Assembly: GCA_016869915.1 (NCBI GenBank)
Contig: VGDA01000222.1
Span: 1-6,254, forward strand
Source: Alphaproteobacteria bacterium
GTDB taxonomy: Bacteria; Pseudomonadota; Alphaproteobacteria; CACIAM-22H2
Length of the DNA stretch: 6,254 nt
Reading direction: 5' to 3'
In this document: positions 1 through 4,755 of the stretch, in pieces
Numbering within the stretch: position 1 is the first letter of the stretch
Layout: every line of letters starts with the position of its first letter
Program-made: the position numbers and the translations under genes
The notes under the pieces: generated by a model
Database searches by the model: none
What the model was told of the DNA's origin: nothing
Seen by the model: the letters and a program-made list of their open reading frames with translations, nothing else

Positions 1-316
1 CCAGTGGGGCGCGGAGAAGCGGAACTCGATCCTCTGGTACGACGACAACTTCGTTGGCACCGAGCTTGACCCGAAGCTCAGCTACGCCAGGGTCGCGGAA
101 GGCTGCGGGCTCAAGGGCGTGGTGGTGCGGACCCAGGCGGAGCTGACCCGGACCCTGCGCGAGGCCTGCGCGGCGCAGAAGGACGGCGTCACGACCTTCA
201 TCGAGGTCATCCTCAACCAAGAGCTCGGCGAGCCGTTCCGCCGCGACGCGATGAAGAAGCCCGTCGTCGTTGCCGGCATCGACCCGAAGGACATGCGACC
301 GCAACGCCTGCCCTGA
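1..316 (+). CDS. xsc: Sulfoacetaldehyde acetyltransferase-like ThDP enzyme, 3' end only
   Basis: This is the last 104 codons of a gene that begins before the window. It reads in frame from base 2 and stops at TGA 314-316. Seen: a C-terminal domain opening QWGAEKRN, with NFVGTELDP shortly after, then ELGEPFRRDAMKKP close to the end. Known: these blocks resemble the C-terminal ThDP-binding domain of sulfoacetaldehyde acetyltransferase (Xsc). That cytoplasmic enzyme converts sulfoacetaldehyde and phosphate to acetyl phosphate and sulfite in taurine and sulfonate breakdown. The EELGDPFRRDAL-like segment is what I recognise best. The tail after it (VVVAGIDPKDMRPQ) extends past the shortest Xsc proteins. 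Inferred: the acetyl phosphate product could feed acetyl-CoA supply for the PHA-type genes downstream. A related acetolactate-synthase-family enzyme cannot be excluded, because the catalytic N-terminal part is outside the window. A hairpin terminator follows 40 bases after the stop. Confidence 0.75.
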   Translation, partial: QWGAEKRNSILWYDDNFVGTELDPKLSYARVAEGCGLKGVVVRTQAELTRTLREACAAQKDGVTTFIEVILNQELGEPFRRDAMKKPVVVAGIDPKDMRPQRLP

Positions 317-355
317 GGGCCGCGCGGCGTGGAACCCGGCGCGGCCTCGCGCGTT

Positions 356-388
356 GATCGCTCGCCGGGAATCCCCGGCGGGCGATTT
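356..388 (+). terminator. Probable intrinsic terminator after the xsc-like gene
   Basis: Bases 357-369 pair with 374-386 around the 4-base loop AATC at 370-373. The inner stem CGCCGGG/CCCGGCG is perfect. The outer stem continues with Watson-Crick pairs and one G-U pair (362/381), plus a further G-U at 356/387. A short T run (386-388) follows. It lies 40 bases downstream of the xsc-like stop and 16 bases before the presumed phaC start, so it would separate the two units. The T tract is short, so Rho assistance, or a role as a leader hairpin for phaC, is also possible. Confidence 0.6.
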
Positions 389-391
389 CGC

Positions 392-397
392 GAGGGG
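392..397 (+). promoter_or_regulatory. Ribosome binding site of the phaC remnant
   Basis: GAGGGG sits 6 bases before the ATG at 404. It supports 404 as the ancestral start of the synthase, even though the frame opened there (basic, Pro/Ala-rich N-terminus) is not the frame that carries the recognisable synthase sequence from about 485 onward. Confidence 0.5.
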
Positions 398-403
398 TCG
401 GGC

Positions 404-2162
404 ATGCCCGCGAGGAAGAGGCCGGCGCGGCGACGCGCGCCGGGTCCCGCGGTGGCCCCGCGGCTGGCCGTCGGCGCGAGCGGCCGCAGCAGGATTCCTA
501 CGGCGCCACCGCTCTCGGCGACGTCGTCGATCGCTCGATACACGCCGCGATGGCACGCTTCACGAGCGGCCTGTCGCCCGCGGCGCTGGCGGCAGCGTGC
601 CTCGACTGGGCGGTGCATCTCGCCGTCGCGCCGGGCAAGCAGGGCCAGCTCCTCGAGAAGGCGCGGACCAAGGCGATGCGCTTCGCCCACTACGCGACGA
701 AGCGCGCGCTGGGATCTGCGGGCGAGCCCTGCATCGAGCCGCTGCCGCAGGACCGGCGCTTCTCCGGCGCGGCGTAGCGTGGCTGGCCATTCGACCTCGC
801 CTGGCAGGGCTTCCTGCTGCAGCAGCAAGGGGGGCACAACGCGACCACTGGCGTGCGCGGCGTCACGCGCCAGCACGAGGACGTCGTCGCCTTCGCGGCG
901 CGCCAGGTCCTCGACATGGCCTCGCCCTCGAACGTCGTGCTGACCAACCCCGAGCTGCTGCAGCGGATGCTGCGCATGGGCGGGATAAACCTCGTGCGCG
1001 GCGCGCAGAACCTCGTCGAGGACTGAGACCGCGCGATCGGCGGGCGCCGCCCGATTGGCTGCGAGGCCTTCGCAGTGGGACGCGACGCCGCATGCACGCC
1101 GGGCCGCGTGGTGTTCCGCAACCGCCTCGTCGAGCTGATCCAGTACGCACCCACGACGCGGCGCGTGCGGCCCGAGCCAGTGCTCGTCGTGCCGGCCTGG
1201 ATAATGAAGTACTACATACTCGACCTCTCGCCCGGCAATTCGCTGGTCCGGCACCTCGTCGCGCAGGGCTTCACGGTCTTCATGGTCTCCTGGGCAAATT
1301 CCGGTCCGGAAAGCCGCGACCTCAGCCTCGAGGACTACCGCGCGCTGGGCGTGATGGCCGCGATCGACGCGATCGGTGCCGCGATGCCGGGTCGCGCGAT
1401 CCATGCCATCGGCTACCGCCTCGGCGGTATGCTGCTTGCCATCGCGGCGGCGGCGATGGCGAGGGGCGGCGATGCGCGCCTGCGCAGCCTCGCGCTGCTC
1501 GCCGCCCAGGTCGATTTCTCCGAGGCCGGCGAACTCATGCTCTTCGTCAACGAGAGCCAGCTGACCTTCCTCGAGGACCTGATGTGGGAGCAGGGCTTCC
1601 TCGACGCGCGGCAGATGGCGGGCGCGTTCCAGATGCTGCGCTCGTCGGACCTCGTATGGTCGCGCGGCGTGCGCCACTACCTGATGGGCGAGCGCGGCGC
1701 GATGACCGACCTGATGGCGTGGAACGCCGACGCGACGCGCATGCCCTATCGCATGCATACGGAGTACCTGCGCCACCTCTTCCTCGACAACGACCTTGCC
1801 GAGGGGCGCTATCGCGGCGCCGGGCGCCCGTCGACCATGTCGCGCCCTGGCGCTCCGTCCACAAGATCCACCTGCTGGCCGACGCGGAGGTCACCTTCGT
1901 GCTCGCCGACGGAGGCCACAACGCCGGCGTCGTCGCGCCGCCCGGGCAGGCGGAGGGCGGCTACAACGTGTTGGCGCGGCCGGAACACGCACCCTACGCC
2001 GACCCGGACACATGGCTCGCCGAGGCACCGCGACGCGAGGGCTGGTGGTGGGGGGAGCTGGTGCGCTTCCTCGCGGCGCGCTCGGGCCGTCCCGTGGCAC
2101 CGCCGCGCCTGGCCAGCCCGGGGCTTGGCGACGCGCCGGGGACGCATGTGCTGCGGGAGTGA
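404..2162 (+). pseudogene. phaC: Poly(hydroxyalkanoate) synthase (PhaC), multiply broken
   Basis: Known: PhaC polymerises hydroxyacyl-CoA into PHA granules using a Cys-Asp-His triad in an alpha/beta-hydrolase fold. Seen: nearly the whole family sequence survives, spread over three frames. A basic N-terminus starts at ATG 404 in frame 2. The conserved body begins near 485 in frame 1 (DSYGATALGDVVDRS, GLSPAALAAACLDW, PCIEPLPQDRRF, PAWIMKYYILDLSP, MAWNADATRMPYRMH). The C-terminal part from about 1830 is in frame 3 (DHVAPWRSVHKIHLL, GGHNAG, DAPGTHVLRE). Lesions: a frame change between about 430 and 485; in-frame TAG 775-777 and TGA 1024-1026, both where the family has Trp; GYRLGG at 1411-1428, with Arg (CGC 1417-1419) replacing the nucleophilic Cys of GxCxG; QQQGGHN at 820-840 where relatives have QQQWWHN; and loss of roughly 49 bases at about 1831. 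The triad Asp (1833-1835) and His (1917-1919) remain. Inferred: no functional product. Restored length would be about 600 residues, normal for the family. Assembly error is the main alternative but would need several independent errors. Confidence 0.9.
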
Positions 2163-2168
2163 CGCCGC

Positions 2169-2182
2169 TTGAGCGACGTCAT
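2169..2182 (+). promoter_or_regulatory. Possible degenerate FNR/FixK-type box before the oxidoreductase gene
   Basis: TTGAGCGACGTCAT matches 8 of the 10 fixed positions of the FNR/FixK consensus TTGAY-N4-RTCAA. Mismatches are G at the fifth base and T at the last. It lies 54 bases before the ATG at 2237 and resembles the perfect box upstream of the phasin gene. Inferred: a weakened or decayed copy of the same operator. A chance match in GC-rich DNA is quite possible. Confidence 0.3.
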
Positions 2183-2236
2183 GCGCGTGGCGACGCGCGC
2201 GCGGCACGACGGCGCCTCGGCGAAGGAACGCGCGGC

Positions 2237-3229
2237 ATGGCGATGCAGAGGGCATGGGTGGTGGACGCGGCCGGCGGCATCGCTGGCCTGAGGATGGCCG
2301 AGGCCCCGCTGCCCGAGCCTGGCCCGGGCGAGGTGCGCCTCGCGGTCCATGCCGCCGGACTCAATCGCCCCGACCTCCGGTTCATGGCGCAGGACCACGC
2401 CGGTGATGGATGGCCTCGCGTACCAGGGACGGACATCGCCGGGCGCGTCGACGCGCTGGGGCCGGGGGTGGAGGGCTGGCGCAAGGGCACGCTGGTGATG
2501 CGCCTGCTCGACCCGCGCCGCGGCGGCGGTCTCGCGGACTTCACGCTCGCGCCAGCCGCGGCGCTCGCACCGGTGCCGCGCGGCGTCGCGGCCACGGACG
2601 CCGCGGCGCTGCAGAGCCCCTGCTTCGCGGCGTTCCACGCGATCGAGCGCAGGCTCGCCCCGCGCGACGGGCAGTCGGTCGTCGTGTTCGGCGCGAACGG
2701 CGGGGTCGAAGGCTTCGCGGTACAACTGGCGGCCGCGCGCCATGCGCGGGTGATCGCCGTGCATTCGGGCCATGCGCGCGAGCAGGTGCTGGCGCTCGGC
2801 GCGCACGAGGCGCTCGACCGCGACGCGGGCGACGTCGCGGCGGCGATCCGGGCGCTGACGGACGGGCGCGGCGCGGATGCGGTCGTCGACGTCGTCGGGC
2901 GAACACATGCGACGCGCGCGCTCGGCCTGCTGGGCGTCGATGGCGCGATGGCCTGCGTCGCGGGCCTGCCCGCGCTCGCGGGCCGCCATCCGATGGCGGG
3001 CACGATCACGATCCACGAGGTGGCACCCGGTGCCAGCCATCGCGCCGGCGACCCGGCGCGGCTGCGCGACCTGTCCGTCGTCGGTCGCGCCGTGCTGCGG
3101 CGCGTCGCGAACGGCAACCTCCGGTCGCTCCTGCGCAAGGTCGTGTCCTTCGACGCGGTGCCCTCCGCCCTCGCGCGCGTGGCCGCGGGCGAGGCGCGCG
3201 GCCGCATCGTCGCCCGGCTGAAGGCCTAG
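2237..3229 (+). CDS. MDR-family NAD(P)H:quinone oxidoreductase-like protein
   Basis: A 330-residue cytoplasmic enzyme of normal length for zinc-free medium-chain dehydrogenase/reductases. The start at 2237 (MAMQRAW) is chosen because AAGGA at 2223-2227 lies 9 bases upstream; ATG 2243 is the alternative. Seen, in order: GroES-like N-terminal domain with the LNRPD substrate-side motif (residues 42-46) and VPGTDIAG (62-69); Rossmann domain with VVVFGANGGVEGFAVQLA (148-165); GRGADAVVDVVG (210-221); and a C-terminal GRIVARL segment. No structural-zinc Cys cluster is present. Known: QOR-type members reduce quinones or other activated alkenes with NAD(P)H, and the substrate cannot be read from sequence. 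Odd: the usual GGVG of the cofactor loop reads GGVE (Glu158, GAA at 2708-2710), one G-to-A change from Gly, which could weaken cofactor binding. It follows the dead phaC by 74 bases and precedes the stress-protein gene, so it was probably part of the same PHA/stress cluster. Confidence 0.85.
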   Translation: MAMQRAWVVDAAGGIAGLRMAEAPLPEPGPGEVRLAVHAAGLNRPDLRFMAQDHAGDGWPRVPGTDIAGRVDALGPGVEGWRKGTLVMRLLDPRRGGGLADFTLAPAAALAPVPRGVAATDAAALQSPCFAAFHAIERRLAPRDGQSVVVFGANGGVEGFAVQLAAARHARVIAVHSGHAREQVLALGAHEALDRDAGDVAAAIRALTDGRGADAVVDVVGRTHATRALGLLGVDGAMACVAGLPALAGRHPMAGTITIHEVAPGASHRAGDPARLRDLSVVGRAVLRRVANGNLRSLLRKVVSFDAVPSALARVAAGEARGRIVARLKA

Positions 3230-3315
3230 GCAAGGGACGGGTTGAGCGGGCGCATGGCGCGCCGCGCGACGCCTGCGCGCAATGGCGGTCCTCCAAGCAA
3301 GGAACGGATCGCGCC

Positions 3316-4170
3316 ACGCTCGCCTGCATCCTCTGCCCTATCACGGGCGCTCCATCTGACAGGCAGGCGCTCGACGCCGCGGCCTCGGTCGCGCTGGCGC
3401 TCGACTGCCATGTGGTCGCGCTCCATGCGCGGCCCGATCCGCTCGCCTTCGTTCCCTACCTGGGCGAAGGCATGTCGCCCGGCGCGATCGACGCGCTGAT
3501 CGCCGACGCGCGCAGGCGCGGAGAGGAAAGCGAGGCGATCGCGCGGCGGATCTTCGACGACTGGGCCCGCGCGCGCGGCCTCGCCGAGGCGCAGGCGCCG
3601 GGCGCTGCCGGCGCGACCTGCTCATGGCGCCGCGAGGATGGCGCGGAGGACGCGTTGATCGTGCGGCATGGGCGGCCCGCGGACATGACGATCCTGCCCG
3701 TGCCGGGCAAGGATCCCGGGCACGCGGCCACGGTCGCTGCAGAGGCCGCGCTGATCGAGACGGGACGACCTGTCCTGCTCGCGCCGCCGTCGCCGCTCGC
3801 GCTGGGTAGAACGGCCGTCGTGGCGTGGAACGCCAGCGTGCAGGCGGCGCGCGCCGTCGCCGCGGCGCTGCCCCTGCTTGCACGCGCGCGGTCGGTCGTG
3901 GTGGCGAGCGTCGAGGAGGGCGGCAGGCCGGCAGACCCGCAGGCGCTGGCGCAGTGGCTGCGCTGGCACCGGATCGAGGCGAGCGGGCGCCGCATCGCGC
4001 GGGGCGCGGAGGGCGTGGCCGCCGCGATCGACGTGGCCTGCGCCGAGGCCGGCGCCTCGCTGCTGGTGATGGGCGGCTACACGCATAGCAGGCTGCGCGA
4101 GCTGATCTTCGGCGGCGTGACGGCGCATGCGCTGCGGTCCGCGCGTATTCCCGTCCTGATGGCGCATTGA
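3316..4170 (+). CDS. Tandem universal stress protein, start codon missing or non-canonical (ACG)
   Basis: The reading frame encodes two UspA domains of about 140 residues each, ending at TGA 4168-4170. Numbering from codon 3316, domain 1 runs from the first strand (ACILCPITGAPSD, residues 3-15) through GEGMSPG to TGRPVLLAPP. Domain 2 starts at TAVVAWNAS (166-174) and ends with LLVMGGYTHSRLRELIFGG and the typical terminal PVLMAH. Known: such proteins bind nucleotides or act as stress and low-oxygen survival factors, and are common beside PHA genes in alphaproteobacteria. Odd: in this frame there is no ATG, GTG or TTG between 3229 and the first strand. The first GTG is at 3412 and the first ATG at 3472, both inside domain 1. 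ACG at 3316-3318 would give the expected 284 residues and is one transition from ATG, with AAGGA at 3299-3303 some 12 bases upstream. Inferred: a start codon lost by mutation, or a weak ACG start. The body is otherwise open and conserved, so it is either newly inactivated or poorly translated. Confidence 0.75.
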   Translation, partial: TLACILCPITGAPSDRQALDAAASVALALDCHVVALHARPDPLAFVPYLGEGMSPGAIDALIADARRRGEESEAIARRIFDDWARARGLAEAQAPGAAGATCSWRREDGAEDALIVRHGRPADMTILPVPGKDPGHAATVAAEAALIETGRPVLLAPPSPLALGRTAVVAWNASVQAARAVAAALPLLARARSVVVASVEEGGRPADPQALAQWLRWHRIEASGRRIARGAEGVAAAIDVACAEAGASLLVMGGYTHSRLRELIFGGVTAHALRSARIPVLMAH

Positions 4171-4181
4171 ACGTCGCGCGC

Positions 4182-4195
4182 TTGACGGGCGTCAA
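4182..4195 (+). promoter_or_regulatory. FNR/FixK-type operator upstream of the phasin gene
   Basis: TTGACGGGCGTCAA is an inverted repeat (TTGACG and CGTCAA around GG) that matches the FNR/FixK/DNR-family consensus TTGAY-N4-RTCAA at every fixed position. It lies in the 103-base gap after the stress-protein gene, with its centre about 85 bases before the phasin ATG. For a class II site, transcription would begin near 4230, leaving a leader of about 44 bases; no convincing -10 hexamer is visible there. Known: FNR/FixK regulators respond to low oxygen or NO. Inferred: the phasin gene has its own oxygen-responsive promoter. Confidence 0.6.
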
Positions 4196-4260
4196 TGCAA
4201 GGGCGGGCAAGCGCGGCAATCCTCCGGCCCGGCGCTCGCGGCGGGGTGCCTCCGCACAAC

Positions 4261-4269
4261 GAGGGAGAG
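4261..4269 (+). promoter_or_regulatory. Ribosome binding site of the phasin gene
   Basis: GAGGGAGAG lies 4 bases before the ATG at 4274 (its GAGGGA core ends 7 bases before). It fixes that ATG as the start. Confidence 0.6.
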
Positions 4270-4273
4270 ACCC

Positions 4274-4717
4274 ATGCCTGACCTGAACGCCCCCGAGGCG
4301 CGCATTCCCAACGCCATGGGGTCCATGCGCCAGTTCTTCGACGGTGGCGGCGCGCTGCGCGGCCGCATGGCGAGCCAGATGGTGGAGCTGGCCGCGGCGC
4401 AGAAGCAGATCCTGCGCGAGTGGGAGGACATGGCGCATGGCTGGTTCGCGCGCCGCCAGAATGGCGCGCAGGCCGCGCTCGACATCGCGCAGGAGCTGGG
4501 CCGCTGCAACGATCCCGCCGAGGCGCTCAATGCCTGCCAGCGCTGGATCGCCGGCAGCATGAGCCGCCTGGCGACGGACGCGCTCGAGGCGCAGGGCCAT
4601 GGCGCGCGGATGATGAAGGCGGCGACCGAGGCGATGCGCAGCGGCCTCGAGGCGCCCGTCCCCGGCGCGCCGCCGCGCCCGAAGCCGCCTGCTCCAGCCC
4701 GTCGCGAGCCGGCCTGA
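4274..4717 (+). CDS. Phasin family (PHA granule-associated) protein
   Basis: A small, intact protein of 147 residues with no signal peptide or membrane segment. Seen: an alpha-helical, Ala/Glu/Gln-rich body (about residues 26-124) containing the signature-like stretch DPAEALNACQRWIAGSMSRLATDA (80-103), then a Pro/Ala/Arg-rich tail (128-147). Known: the phasin_2-like family coats the surface of PHA granules and controls their number and size; the EAL...QRWI.GSM.RL pattern is typical. Context: it closes the plus-strand PHA/stress cluster, starts 103 bases after the stress-protein stop, and is preceded by a good FNR/FixK box and a good ribosome binding site. Inferred: it is still expressible although the local synthase is dead, so it may serve a synthase encoded elsewhere or have a chaperone-like role. 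The stop is 38 bases from the converging serine hydrolase gene, with no clear terminator hairpin between them. Confidence 0.8.
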   Translation: MPDLNAPEARIPNAMGSMRQFFDGGGALRGRMASQMVELAAAQKQILREWEDMAHGWFARRQNGAQAALDIAQELGRCNDPAEALNACQRWIAGSMSRLATDALEAQGHGARMMKAATEAMRSGLEAPVPGAPPRPKPPAPARREPA

Positions 4718-4755
4718 CGCCATGCGTCCCACCGGTCCTGCAAGGAAGCCTCGCG

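Noticed and set aside
775..1026. Programmed readthrough or an altered genetic code at the two stops in phaC
   Set aside because: Two different stop codons, a lost catalytic Cys and a frame-shifting deletion in the same gene point to a pseudogene, and neighbouring genes use TGA and TAG as normal stops.
82..1776. A 564-codon open frame on the minus strand opposite xsc and phaC
   Set aside because: It is the antisense shadow of GC-rich coding sequence. It is His/Arg/Ala-rich with no recognisable domain, while the plus strand carries clear family motifs.
270..2162. A 630-codon plus-strand open frame
   Set aside because: Only its end (from about 1830) matches a protein family, the C-terminus of the synthase. 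The upstream part is an out-of-frame, Arg-rich reading of the same pseudogene.
1994..3040. A 348-codon minus-strand open frame opposite the oxidoreductase
   Set aside because: Shadow of the MDR gene; no domain, no plausible ribosome binding site.
3242..3255. TTGAGCGGGCGCAT before the stress-protein gene as a third FNR/FixK-like box
   Set aside because: Only the first half-site resembles the consensus; the second half matches at two of five positions, which is expected by chance.
4718..4755. A bidirectional terminator between the convergent phasin and serine hydrolase genes
   Set aside because: Only a short ACCGGT palindrome is visible, with no stable stem and no T run.
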